A stretch of 64,000 nt of DNA, from positions 61,863-125,862 of the forward strand of contig JBFXJF010000006.1 in NCBI GenBank assembly GCA_050175155.1, given 5' to 3'. Of the stretch, positions 16,600 to 25,367 are shown piece by piece. A program made the position numbers and the translations under genes. The DNA comes from JBFXJF01 sp050175155. GTDB lineage: Bacteria; Bacillota; Bacilli; Tepidibacillales; Tepidibacillaceae. Within the stretch, counting starts at the first letter, position 1. The number at the start of each line of letters is the position of its first letter. Under the pieces are notes generated by a model. The model did not search any database. It was not told the DNA's origin and worked only from the letters and a program-made list of their open reading frames with translations.

Positions 16600-19500
16600 C
16601 TATCTTATTGCTATACTATCTTCACCAAAAAGCTTCTCTATTATATTTATCAGATTATCACTTATCTCAACATCATATATATCTGAAAGTTGAATTGTTT
16701 TTTTGTTTCTCTCATAATACAAAATAACGGGAGATTTCCCAACAGTATTTTTCAATATATCCTTTAGTTCATTTAATTTATTAGAGTCTTCATCTTCCTT
16801 AGATATTTTTATCATTACACTCTTAGGTTTAGTTGCTTGCTTCTGCTCATGTAACAATTCTAAAGATACTATCCTTGAGGCAATAACCTTGACACCATTT
16901 TCACTTTGATTTATTTTACCCTGAACCAAAACTCCCATAGCATTCATTAATTGATCTTTATAGGTATTGAAAGTTTCTGGGAAGACAATTAATTCAATCT
17001 CATCAGATAATACCTCCAATTTAACAAATGCCATCTGTTGACCTTTTTTGGTTAATATCTGTTTTAAGTCAATAACCAAACCACCCAAGGTAACTTGTGT
17101 GTTTTCGTTTAGTAATGCTAATTCCTCAAAAGAATGTGTAACGTACTTATCTAATATATCTTTATAAAAGGCCAATGGATGTCCAGATACATAGAGACCT
17201 AAAACTTCCTTTTCCCTCTTAAGAATATCTTGTTCAGAGAAAGGTTTAACCTCAATCCAGTCAAATTCACCATCTACTTCATCCTCGAAATCCTCAAATA
17301 AACGAATTTGTAGATCATCCTGCAGCTTCCGCTTTTTCTGCACTCTTTCAAGTAAATCATCGAGATTAGCGATCAATTGTGCTCGATGGATGCCAAAACT
17401 ATCAAAAGCACCACCTAGTATAAGTGATTCCATAACTCTTCGGTTACATACCTTAGCATCAGTTTTCATGCAAAATTCTAATATTGAGTTTGGTGCATCG
17501 GATTCCTCCCTTTGGTTAAGTATAGCTTCAATAACATTTGTTCCGATATTCTTAATTGCGGCTAGTCCAAATCTAATTTTTCCATCCTCTATTGAAAATG
17601 ATGAGTAACTCTCCTTAACATCAGGCGGAAGCACTTCTATCCCTTTTCTTCTACACTCTTCTATATACTCTACTACTTTACTTGGGTTTCCCATAGATTC
17701 AGATATTAGTGCCGTCATGAATTCAACAGGATAGTGCGCTTTTAGATAAGCAGTCTGAAAGGCCAAAACACTATATGCAACTGCATGTGAACGGTTGAAT
17801 CCATAATTAGCAAATTTAACAATCATGTCGTATACTTCATCAGCTACCTGTTGATTATAACCATTATTAATAGCACCAGTTACGAAGTGTTCTCTTTCTT
17901 GAACTAAGACCTCTTTTTTCTTCTTGCCGACTGCCCTTCTAAGTATGTCCGCTTCCCCAAGACTAAACCCAGCCATTTCAGAGGCAATTTGCATAATTTG
18001 CTCTTGATAAATAATAATCCCGTATGTATCAGCTAGAATCGTTTTTAATTTTTCATGTGGATAGGCAATAGTTTTTTTACCGTGCTTAGCTTTAATATAG
18101 TCTGGTATAAATTCCATTGGTCCTGGACGATATAATGCAACTACTGCAACAATATCTTCAAAATCAGATGGTTTCAGTTCCTTAAGTACCTTAACAACCC
18201 CAGCTGATTCTAATTGAAACACACCTTTTGTTTCCCCATTACTTAATAGTTGATACGTTAGTTCATCCTTCTCATCTAATTCATCTAATATTATAGATTT
18301 ACTGGTTATTTCTTTAATTAGCCTCAAAGCTCTTTCGATAATAGTAAGGTTACGTAAGCCTAGAAAATCCATCTTCAAGATTCCTAGTTCTTCTAATATA
18401 CCCATCGGATATTGAGATAACGATAATTCCTCTTGTCCCTGCTGTAAAGGAGTATAATCAGTTAACGGTTTATCAGCTATGATTACCCCTGCAGCATGGG
18501 TAGAATGATGCCGCGGCATCCCTTCAATTTTTATAGCAATATCTAGTAGAGACTTTAGACTTTCATCACTTTCATATATATTTCTTAGTTCTTTTACTTC
18601 CTTTAACGCCTGTTCTAATGTAATTCCTACTTGAAACGGTATTAACTTGGCAAGTTTATCCACTTGGGCATAAGGTAAATTCAAAACCCTTCCAACATCA
18701 CGAATCGCCGCTTTTGCTGCGAATGTACCAAAAGTAATTATTTGCGAAACGTGGTCTGCCCCATATTTCTCTGAAACATATTTTATTACTTCATCCCGTC
18801 TTTCATATGTAAAGTCTATATCTATATCAGGCATGTTTACACGCTCTGGATTCAAAAATCTCTCAAATAATAGGCCGAATTTTATTGGATCAACGTTTGT
18901 AATTCCTAAGGAATAGGCAACTATGCTTCCTGCTGCGGATCCTCTACCCGGGCCTGTCATAATTCCTTCGTTATGGGCAAATTTCATAAAATCCCAAACA
19001 ATTAAAAAATAATCAGCAAAACCCATTTTTTCAATTACCGATAATTCAAAATTCAGTCGATCAATATGTAATTGGGATAGATTAGTATACCTTTTATTCG
19101 CACCCTTTGTTGCTAATGCTTTTAAAAATTCGGTTGCTAGTATATTTTCTTTAAGTGGATATTTTGGAAGTAGTGTTACCCCTAGATTAATTTTAACATT
19201 ACATCTATCAGCAATTTCTTGTGTCCTTGTTATAGCTTCAGGTAGCTGTGTGAAACTTTGTTTCATGTCTTCTATATCTTTTAGATAGAATTCATTAGTA
19301 GAGAATTGTAATCTATTTTCATCGTCTAGAGTAGTACCGGTTCCAATAGAGATTAGAACATCTTGAATCAATGAATCCTCTTTATTAATATAGTGAACAT
19401 CATTAGTTACTACTAACGGTATTTTCGTATCATTGCTTAGCTTGATTATTAATGGCCTAATTCTATCTTCTTCTTTTAGACCATGGCTTTGCAACTCTAA

Positions 19501-20016
19501 AAAGAAATTATTCTTCCCAAAAATCCTTTCGTAATCAAGCGCAATCTCTTTAGCTTTCTCATAATTATTCTCTAATAAATGATAATTTACTTCGCCTGAC
19601 AAGCATGCACTTAAAGCAATAATTCCCTCACTATATTTGGCGAGTATTTCCTTGTCAGCTCTCGGCTTATAATAGAAGCCTTCTAGGTGAGCAACAGATA
19701 CTATCTTCATTAGATTCTTATAACCTATATCATTCTCTGCAAGTAATACCAGATGAAATATTTTTTGTTCTTTACGTGAAACTCTCTCTTCTCTATTACC
19801 AGATGTAAGATAAATTTCGCAACCAATTATCGGTTTAATTCCTTCTTTAAGACAGGTCTTATAAAATGGAATAACTCCATACATATTCCCATGATCAGTA
19901 ATACTTAAAGCATTCATTCCCAATTCTTTAGTTTTCTTAACTAATTCACCTATCCTAGCAGCTCCATCAAGTAGGCTATATTCGGTATGAACATGAAGAT
20001 GTACGAAATTAAACAT
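16600..20016 (-). CDS. dnaE: DNA polymerase III alpha subunit
   Basis: 1138 residues. The N-terminal PHP domain begins VHLHVHTEYSLLDGAARI. The C-family polymerase active site shows PDIDIDFTYERRDEVI near residue 407, LYRPGPMEFIPDYI near 570, GRGSAAGSIVAYSLGI near 380, and GFNRSHAVAYSVLAFQTAYLK near 770. A tandem HhH and an OB-fold (VTLGGLVIDLKQILTKKGQQMAF) follow. The frame extends to 20094, but ATG 20016 gives the conserved start and has GGGGGAACG upstream. Firmicutes also carry PolC, so this is probably the lagging-strand or primer-extending enzyme (family knowledge). Confidence 0.97.
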   Translation of the reverse strand: MFNFVHLHVHTEYSLLDGAARIGELVKKTKELGMNALSITDHGNMYGVIPFYKTCLKEGIKPIIGCEIYLTSGNREERVSRKEQKIFHLVLLAENDIGYKNLMKIVSVAHLEGFYYKPRADKEILAKYSEGIIALSACLSGEVNYHLLENNYEKAKEIALDYERIFGKNNFFLELQSHGLKEEDRIRPLIIKLSNDTKIPLVVTNDVHYINKEDSLIQDVLISIGTGTTLDDENRLQFSTNEFYLKDIEDMKQSFTQLPEAITRTQEIADRCNVKINLGVTLLPKYPLKENILATEFLKALATKGANKRYTNLSQLHIDRLNFELSVIEKMGFADYFLIVWDFMKFAHNEGIMTGPGRGSAAGSIVAYSLGITNVDPIKFGLLFERFLNPERVNMPDIDIDFTYERRDEVIKYVSEKYGADHVSQIITFGTFAAKAAIRDVGRVLNLPYAQVDKLAKLIPFQVGITLEQALKEVKELRNIYESDESLKSLLDIAIKIEGMPRHHSTHAAGVIIADKPLTDYTPLQQGQEELSLSQYPMGILEELGILKMDFLGLRNLTIIERALRLIKEITSKSIILDELDEKDELTYQLLSNGETKGVFQLESAGVVKVLKELKPSDFEDIVAVVALYRPGPMEFIPDYIKAKHGKKTIAYPHEKLKTILADTYGIIIYQEQIMQIASEMAGFSLGEADILRRAVGKKKKEVLVQEREHFVTGAINNGYNQQVADEVYDMIVKFANYGFNRSHAVAYSVLAFQTAYLKAHYPVEFMTALISESMGNPSKVVEYIEECRRKGIEVLPPDVKESYSSFSIEDGKIRFGLAAIKNIGTNVIEAILNQREESDAPNSILEFCMKTDAKVCNRRVMESLILGGAFDSFGIHRAQLIANLDDLLERVQKKRKLQDDLQIRLFEDFEDEVDGEFDWIEVKPFSEQDILKREKEVLGLYVSGHPLAFYKDILDKYVTHSFEELALLNENTQVTLGGLVIDLKQILTKKGQQMAFVKLEVLSDEIELIVFPETFNTYKDQLMNAMGVLVQGKINQSENGVKVIASRIVSLELLHEQKQATKPKSVMIKISKEDEDSNKLNELKDILKNTVGKSPVILYYERNKKTIQLSDIYDVEISDNLINIIEKLFGEDSIAIR

Positions 20017-20117
20017 TAATCGTTCCCCCATTAATTTAGCGAAATAAATGTTGTTTGCCATTCTATTATACCTTTTCTTCTCATCCAGATACAATTTTCA
20101 ATTAGATTACTTTTCGG

Positions 20118-20145
20118 ACATGATTTTTTTATTGTCTCATACATT
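20118..20145 (+). promoter_or_regulatory. Candidate sigma-E-type promoter for ytrH
   Basis: CATACATT at 20138-20145 fits the sigma-E -10 consensus exactly, with ACATGAT 13 nt upstream as a weaker -35. It lies 53 bp before ytrH, a gene family expressed in the mother cell during sporulation. Prediction from sequence only. Confidence 0.4.
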
Positions 20146-20197
20146 TAGATATATAAGTACTCACATTTAAATCATATCTTGAAGGGAATTCTTTAAA

Positions 20198-20527
20198 ATG
20201 GAAAATTTTATAGTTCTTATAATCAGATATTACCTTATAGCATTTGGTGTTGTGCTAGGCGGAAGTTTTTTTGGTGGATTAAGTGCATTTATTACTAGAC
20301 AACCACCTATTCAGACAATGCTCAACCTTTCGGAAAGTTTAAAAATTTGGGGTCTAGTTGTAGCTCTTGGGGGGACTTTTGATTCTTTTAGGGCTTTTGA
20401 AAGTGGTCTTTTTGAAGGAAACTCTATTACTATTATTAAGCAAATCGTTTATATAATCTCAGCTCTTATCGGGGCATATACAGGTACATTATTCGTTCAT
20501 TGGATTGTAAGAGGAGATATTAATTGA
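20198..20527 (+). CDS. ytrH: Sporulation membrane protein YtrH
   Basis: 109 residues with three membrane helices (about 5-30, 46-66, 80-102) and the family segment YYLIAFGVVLGGSFFGGLSAF, then WGLVVALGGTFDSFRAFESG. In B. subtilis ytrH and ytrI are sporulation genes next to dnaE, exactly as here, although here they are divergent from dnaE. The stop overlaps the ytrI start by 4 bp (ATGA-type), so they are co-translated. The ATG has GAAGGGA upstream. Confidence 0.88.
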   Translation: MENFIVLIIRYYLIAFGVVLGGSFFGGLSAFITRQPPIQTMLNLSESLKIWGLVVALGGTFDSFRAFESGLFEGNSITIIKQIVYIISALIGAYTGTLFVHWIVRGDIN

Positions 20528-21003
20528 TGAGACATATCGTTTGGAAAAATTATAAGGGTTTTGTTCGATATATTGTTTTTCTTATTCTCGGGGTATATCT
20601 GGGGTTTTTTTTCTGTATAACAAATTACGGAGGGCAACTAGACAATCTACTTGATAAAAACAAAAAGTTAACCTTAGAAATTAAAAACTATCAAATTGAA
20701 AATGACTCCCTAAAAAATGAAATTGAGCAAAGAAAGCAAAATAAGCTTATCCGCTCAATAAAATTTCATATTAATGAAGATTTAGATTCTTTCTCCGAAA
20801 CAGAATTATTAGAAAAACTAATCGATGAAACATATTTTTTAATCGGGAAAGAGATTGTAGATATTATGGAAAGTCCTGATTTCATTTATCAACTATTAAA
20901 TCATAGAGTTTATGAAGTAGAAGATAAAAGTTTTGAAATTGGAGTTAAGTTTATATATATTCAATCAACGACTGAGATCTGGATTTCGGTAGAAGAGCAA
21001 TAG
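20524..21003 (+). CDS. ytrI: Sporulation membrane protein YtrI
   Basis: 159 residues: a single N-terminal membrane helix (about 13-33, YIVFLILGVYLGFFFCI), a coiled coil (about 40-75, NLLDKNKKLTLEIKNYQIEN onward) and a compact C-terminal domain. This topology and its 4-bp overlap with ytrH fit YtrI. It probably acts in the outer forespore membrane together with YtrH (inference from the B. subtilis genes). Confidence 0.82.
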   Translation: MMRHIVWKNYKGFVRYIVFLILGVYLGFFFCITNYGGQLDNLLDKNKKLTLEIKNYQIENDSLKNEIEQRKQNKLIRSIKFHINEDLDSFSETELLEKLIDETYFLIGKEIVDIMESPDFIYQLLNHRVYEVEDKSFEIGVKFIYIQSTTEIWISVEEQ

Positions 21004-21044
21004 AATTATTCTATTTCCCGAGCAATCTTTCTTCAGAAAATATC

Positions 21045-21320
21045 TCACTCCATTCTACGAAGACCCTTTGATTGAGATTGCAACAGTTTCTGTTCTTTTT
21101 TCCAAAGTCGATATTTCTCCAATTTAATTAACTCAATTTTTCTTTTAAAATCAATATCTATTATATTATTCAAATGTGCTCCAATTATGATTAAAGCAAA
21201 TCCAACCCATACTGCACTAAACAAAGTAACTAATGAATCCTGATTATAGAAAGGAATTAAAGGTAGAGCATAAAAAATACAAGCTAAAGCTATAATTAAA
21301 TAAATAAAGCTTCTGATCAT
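21045..21320 (-). CDS. Two-helix membrane protein with charged tail
   Basis: 91 residues: two membrane helices (about 4-22 and 29-50) and a basic, probably coiled C-terminal tail (FKRKIELIKLEKYRLWKKEQ). The frame opens at GTG 21413 inside the neighbouring hydrolase, but ATG 21320 has AAGGGGTG at 8-nt spacing and is the more likely start. Its place next to ytrI and ytkL recalls YtpI of Bacillus, but the sequence match is not convincing, so no name is given. Confidence 0.65.
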   Translation of the reverse strand: MIRSFIYLIIALACIFYALPLIPFYNQDSLVTLFSAVWVGFALIIIGAHLNNIIDIDFKRKIELIKLEKYRLWKKEQKLLQSQSKGLRRME

Positions 21321-21397
21321 AAATTGGCACCCCTTAAATAATGTATGTTCTATTGATATAAATATGAACAATAAATAAGGGGCTATCGCTAATATGC

Positions 21398-22084
21398 TTA
21401 AGCCATTATCCACTTGTTAGAAAATAAAACTTCGCCATTTAGGCCTTTCTCCGATAATGCTTTAATGAATTCGTCAGGATCCTGAATTATGTTTGGAAAA
21501 GTATTGTAATGAATAGGAATAGTTTTTTTCGCATTTATCCATTCTGCAGCCAACAAAGCATCCTCTGGTCCCATCGTAAAATTATCGCCAATAGGTAAGA
21601 AAGCTAAATCGATTTTTTCCTTCTCAAGAAGTTTCATATCGCTATATAAACCTGTATCACCCGCGTGATAAAGTTTCTTTCCGCCCATCTCCAACAATAC
21701 CCCACTCGGCATCCCTAAATATACTATGCTCTTAGTTAAAGCATTAATTGCCGATGATCCATGTATAGCCTGTATTGCTTTTATTCTGCCAAAATCAAAT
21801 TGAAAACTCCCCCCGATATGAAGTGGATGAGTTTTCACTCCTTGCCAACTTAGATAGATTGCTAATTCATATGGGGCAATAACTGTAGCATTGTTATTCA
21901 TTGCTATCTCAACAGCATCGCCTAGATGATCACCGTGTCCATGAGTAATATAGATATACTCCACATTAATATCTCCGGCTTTCAACTTGGTATGTGGGTT
22001 ATCATTAATAAATGGGTCAATAATAATCGAAGCCTTTTCGCCCATTATTTCAACGCAACTGTGTCCATGATATCTTACTTTCAC
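21398..22084 (-). CDS. ytkL: UPF0173 metal-dependent hydrolase (YtkL-like)
   Basis: 228-residue metallo-beta-lactamase-fold protein. It begins VKVRYHGHSCVEI and carries the metal motif THGHGDHLGDA (about 50-60), HGSSA, YHAGDTGLYSDM and a C-terminal HYNTFP, the ligands expected for the UPF0173 family. The substrate is not known. The frame opens at GTG 22096, but GTG 22084 gives the family N-terminus and has TGAGGTG at suitable spacing. It lies 26 bp after yheA on the same strand. Confidence 0.87.
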   Translation of the reverse strand: MKVRYHGHSCVEIMGEKASIIIDPFINDNPHTKLKAGDINVEYIYITHGHGDHLGDAVEIAMNNNATVIAPYELAIYLSWQGVKTHPLHIGGSFQFDFGRIKAIQAIHGSSAINALTKSIVYLGMPSGVLLEMGGKKLYHAGDTGLYSDMKLLEKEKIDLAFLPIGDNFTMGPEDALLAAEWINAKKTIPIHYNTFPNIIQDPDEFIKALSEKGLNGEVLFSNKWIMA

Positions 22085-22110
22085 TATATTTAGCACCTCA
22101 ATTATTTATC

Positions 22111-22476
22111 TTAAATATCTTCTTCCTTTTTTCCCTCTTGTGGATTTAACGTTAATAGAGGAGCATTAAATATACGGTATAAGTCATTTATTAAGAGACT
22201 TAATTGATGTTCTACTTCGAATAAAGATTTGATTTCTTCAATAGACATTAACTTTTGATATTGGTCGTTCAAATCCTTCGACTCTTCCTCAGTTAATTCC
22301 TCGCCTGATTCTTTTTTATTATATAATTCAAATTGCTTTATTTGATATGCTTCAACCATATCTAAGTACTCTTTGTTATTTCTTACTTTTTCTGATAATA
22401 CTTTAAGTTTTATGTAATATTCATTTTCTTCAATCATTCTTGCTAGTTCATAAGCCTTGTCATAGATATTAGGCAT
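22111..22476 (-). CDS. yheA: YlbF/YheA-family helical protein
   Basis: 121 residues, wholly alpha-helical and highly charged, with the Com_YlbF (YheA/YmcA/YlbF) pattern MPNIYDKAYELARMIEENEYY, then a hairpin ending in FEVEHQLSLLINDLYRIFNA. YheA is the best fit because a YheB-like gene and YheC/D genes follow, as in B. subtilis. In that family YmcA and YlbF form an RNase Y-regulating complex; whether YheA does is unknown. The ATG has AGGAG upstream. Confidence 0.78.
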   Translation of the reverse strand: MPNIYDKAYELARMIEENEYYIKLKVLSEKVRNNKEYLDMVEAYQIKQFELYNKKESGEELTEEESKDLNDQYQKLMSIEEIKSLFEVEHQLSLLINDLYRIFNAPLLTLNPQEGKKEEDI

Positions 22477-22568
22477 TTAGGTCAACTCCTTTATCAATTT
22501 TTTAGATTAATTTTACTTATTCTTATATTTTACTTCTATTTTAAGTGTTTTAAAACCTCTTTTATAAA

Positions 22569-22675
22569 CTGAATGAAGGAAATAATCTCTTACATTGGCA
22601 TATCTAAGATATATAATCATCTAACGCTCTGCTCTTGCCTTGCAAAGGCTTCGCTAAAGATGACTATATATCTTA
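22569..22675 (+). repeat. Hairpin repeat, copy A
   Basis: About 107 bp. The 71-bp core at 22605-22675 has 18-bp terminal inverted repeats matching at 17 of 18 positions (TAAGATATATAATCATCT and AGATGACTATATATCTTA) around a middle that holds an inner hairpin GCCTT-GCA-AAGGC. An upstream arm starts CTGAATGAAG at 22569. A second copy in opposite orientation lies at 55104-55211. No ORF inside; MITE- or REP-like. Confidence 0.8.
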
Positions 22676-22737
22676 TATTATGAGTCTGGTAAATAATTAT
22701 CATTAATATCAAGGGTTAACACTCTAAACAAGTGGTT

Positions 22738-22785
22738 GTCATTCTGAATGAAGTGGAGAATCCTCTGCTCTTACCTTGCGGACGC
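22738..22785 (+). repeat. Truncated relative of the hairpin repeat
   Basis: GTCATTCTGAATGAAGTGGA is followed by CTCTGCTCTTACCTTGCGGA. The first part shares ATTCTGAATGAAGTG with the arm next to copy B at 55202-55216; the second matches CTCTGCTCTTGCCTTGC of copy A. The inverted arms are missing. Together with copy A it fills the 311-bp gap between yheA and yheB, which holds no gene. Confidence 0.55.
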
Positions 22786-22787
22786 AT

Positions 22788-23888
22788 CTAGAAGAACGTG
22801 TAGAGTATTCCTTGAAGGAGACCGATTAGACCACCTATTATTCCGCCAAAATATGTTATCATTTTTAATTCACGCCCTGATATCTCTAGAATCATTTTTT
22901 CAAAATATTCAGTTGAAAAATTATTGACCTCTGCCTCAACTACTTCGGAAATAGATAAATATTCAAATAACTTATCTAAGTTTTCTATTAATAAGTCAAC
23001 TGCAATATCATATACATTTTCTAAAATTTTATTTTCCTCGAACCTTGTTATAAGTTCATTGGTAGAAGTACTGTTTAGATAATCTAGACCTTTATTTAAG
23101 AAGTTATCGATTTCATTTTTTAGAGTATCCTCAAATTTGTCCAAATGAATCCCTAACGGTTCTTCCTTTGCTTTATCCCACCATTCAAGCATGAATTTAT
23201 TTACTGCTTTTAGTGTTCCATCTTCCTCGAGAAGCTTGTTAAGGTATAATAACGTTTTTTCGTTAATTTGGTCTATATCAATAAACAATCCTGCCAAAAA
23301 ACTAAACTTTCCACTTTGATTGAAAAGCTGGTTTATTAGCAATTTAACTTTTAGCTTACCTTCTAATGTTAAAAGATAATTTTTTATTAAACTTATAACA
23401 TATTCCGATAAATAACCAAATTTATCATCCATATTATTTAGAGTTTCTTTAGATAATAGATTCGCTAACGATTTACTCCTAAATTCCTCATTTTTTAATA
23501 TATCCGATATTTTTTTGTCTTTATAGTTTCTTATACCAGCCTGCCAATCTTGTTTAAAAATTGCTGATAACTCATCACCTAATTTGTTATCTTTTTCTTT
23601 ATATTTCCCGATATCACCCATCAATTTAATAAAAAGCTTATCCTTTAGATTTGTTTTACTAACAAATTCCTTCATTCCCGTAGCAGTAAATAAGTAATTC
23701 TCTACTATAAGTCCTAGTCGTTTCGAGATTTCTTCTTTTCTTTTTGGAATCAATCCTGGAGTAAATGGAACTTGCCAAGCTCCTATTTTCCATGCACGAT
23801 AAGGACGAAATAACATCTTTATTGCGAGGTGATTGGTGTAAGCTCCAATAAGAATACCTATTAAAACAGCAAAAATTATATAGTACAT
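22788..23888 (-). CDS. yheB: DUF445-family membrane protein (YheB-like)
   Basis: 366 residues. The N-terminal helix YIIFAVLIGILIGAYTNHLAIKMLFRPYRA and a C-terminal helix (GRELKMITYFGGIIGGLIGLLQG) flank a long helical domain, the standard DUF445/YheB layout (about 377 residues in B. subtilis). TTG at 23945 opens the frame but has no ribosome site; ATG 23888 gives the family start with AGGG further upstream. It is divergent from the YheC/D cluster, from which 111 bp separate it. Function unknown. Confidence 0.83.
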   Translation of the reverse strand: MYYIIFAVLIGILIGAYTNHLAIKMLFRPYRAWKIGAWQVPFTPGLIPKRKEEISKRLGLIVENYLFTATGMKEFVSKTNLKDKLFIKLMGDIGKYKEKDNKLGDELSAIFKQDWQAGIRNYKDKKISDILKNEEFRSKSLANLLSKETLNNMDDKFGYLSEYVISLIKNYLLTLEGKLKVKLLINQLFNQSGKFSFLAGLFIDIDQINEKTLLYLNKLLEEDGTLKAVNKFMLEWWDKAKEEPLGIHLDKFEDTLKNEIDNFLNKGLDYLNSTSTNELITRFEENKILENVYDIAVDLLIENLDKLFEYLSISEVVEAEVNNFSTEYFEKMILEISGRELKMITYFGGIIGGLIGLLQGILYTFF

Positions 23889-23999
23889 AGCAATATTTTC
23901 CCTACTTTCATTAAGGCTATAGCCTAACACCTTGTTAGTTAGCAATTCATATTATGGAGTAATAATTATTCATTAAAAAGTGGGAAGGAGCAACTGATT

Positions 24000-25367
24000 A
24001 TGTTGTTAACAGTTCAGATTGAACCCTATAGCGGTATATTCCCAAATATTATTTACGCTAACTCATCTATAATCAATAAACTGGGCCTTCCTTTATATAG
24101 ACCATTTAATCTAAGTTTTGGCAACAAAAAGACAGAAGTTATTTTAGCTCATCAGTCAAATAAAGGCAATTTAATCAGAGTAACTTCCCCCATAGCTAAA
24201 TTACTACATTTGCCAAGCGAAGTACATCTTCATGCAAAATATAATGAAAACTCTGGCTTAATTTTTGGCCCCATATTGGGTATTTTAGTACAATCGATTC
24301 AAAGTAATCAAGCTAAATCTCCCTTTGGAGGGCTAACTAATTTTGCCTACGAACTATTAAAAAAATCACGTAATAATGGAGTTTTATCCTATTTTTTTAC
24401 TTTAGATAAAATTAATCAGCAAACTGGTACGGTCTCAGGATGGACTTTGATAAATGAAAAGTGGGAAAAAAATACCTTTCCCATACCTAACGTAATCTAT
24501 AATCGAATTTCTTCACGAGGACTTGAAAAAAATCTGTTGCCAAAAATCAAACTACTACAAGAAGAATATAATTTCATTTTTTTTAACAGCAACTTCCTTA
24601 ATAAATGGGAAGTATACCAATTACTTAATAATACCTCAATAAAAACTATTATGCCAGAAACAGTTTTATATAAGGGAAGTAAGACGATAAGGTATATGTT
24701 AAACAAGTCACCTGTTATTTACCTAAAGCCTACAAACGGTTCATTAGGTCAAGGAATAATTAAAGTTTGCAAAAAAACAGATTCCTATACTATCCAATCT
24801 TCATCCGTTCAGGGAAACTCAGTTAAAAATTTTGTAAATTACAATAATATGTACAAATATCTTATCCCTAGAATATCTTCAAGACCATATATTATTCAAA
24901 CGGGACTTAAGCTAATTAGCTATCAGAATCGACCAATTGATTTTCGCATCTTAGTCCAAAAAAATAGCACCGGAATATGGGCGGTCACTTCAATGGTAGC
25001 AAGAATTGCTAAAGATCAGTATATAGTTTCTAATATCGCCCAAGGTGGAACACAGGGTAATGTTATAAATACTATCAATCTAGCTAGTCCTATTTTAGCA
25101 AAAAAGATAAAAAAAACTCATTTTCGAAAATATGCCCTATCTATCGCTAAGCAACTCGAATTAAAAACCCCTGGAAACTTTGCTGAATTGGGAATAGATT
25201 TAGCATTAGATGATAATGGCAAATTATGGTTATTAGAAGTTAATTCTAAACCCTCTAAAAATGATGAGCAAAAATTATCTAATGAGCCAAGACCATCAGT
25301 TAAACGTTTGGTCCAGTACGTGCTATTTATAACAAAAAATAATTTACAAGGTCGTGAAAATTTGTGA
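24000..25367 (+). CDS. YheC/YheD-family ATP-grasp protein, paralogue 1
   Basis: 455 residues. An N-terminal beta-rich region (about 1-95) precedes a YheC/D ATP-grasp domain with GPILGILVQS, PNVIYNRISSRGLEK, YLKPTNGSLGQGIIKV (nucleotide-binding Lys/Gly loop), FRILVQKNSTGIWAV and the metal-binding NFAELGIDLALDDNGKLWLLEVNSKPSK. ATP-grasp enzymes ligate a carboxylate to an amine or thiol; the substrate of YheC/D is not known, but the B. subtilis proteins are spore-coat associated. The ATG has GGAAGGAG upstream; the stop overlaps the next start (GTGA). Confidence 0.85.
   Translation: MLLTVQIEPYSGIFPNIIYANSSIINKLGLPLYRPFNLSFGNKKTEVILAHQSNKGNLIRVTSPIAKLLHLPSEVHLHAKYNENSGLIFGPILGILVQSIQSNQAKSPFGGLTNFAYELLKKSRNNGVLSYFFTLDKINQQTGTVSGWTLINEKWEKNTFPIPNVIYNRISSRGLEKNLLPKIKLLQEEYNFIFFNSNFLNKWEVYQLLNNTSIKTIMPETVLYKGSKTIRYMLNKSPVIYLKPTNGSLGQGIIKVCKKTDSYTIQSSSVQGNSVKNFVNYNNMYKYLIPRISSRPYIIQTGLKLISYQNRPIDFRILVQKNSTGIWAVTSMVARIAKDQYIVSNIAQGGTQGNVINTINLASPILAKKIKKTHFRKYALSIAKQLELKTPGNFAELGIDLALDDNGKLWLLEVNSKPSKNDEQKLSNEPRPSVKRLVQYVLFITKNNLQGRENL

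Noticed and set aside
22569..22785. CRISPR array in the repeat-rich gap
   Set aside because: Only two imperfect repeat pieces, no regular spacers and no cas genes in the window.
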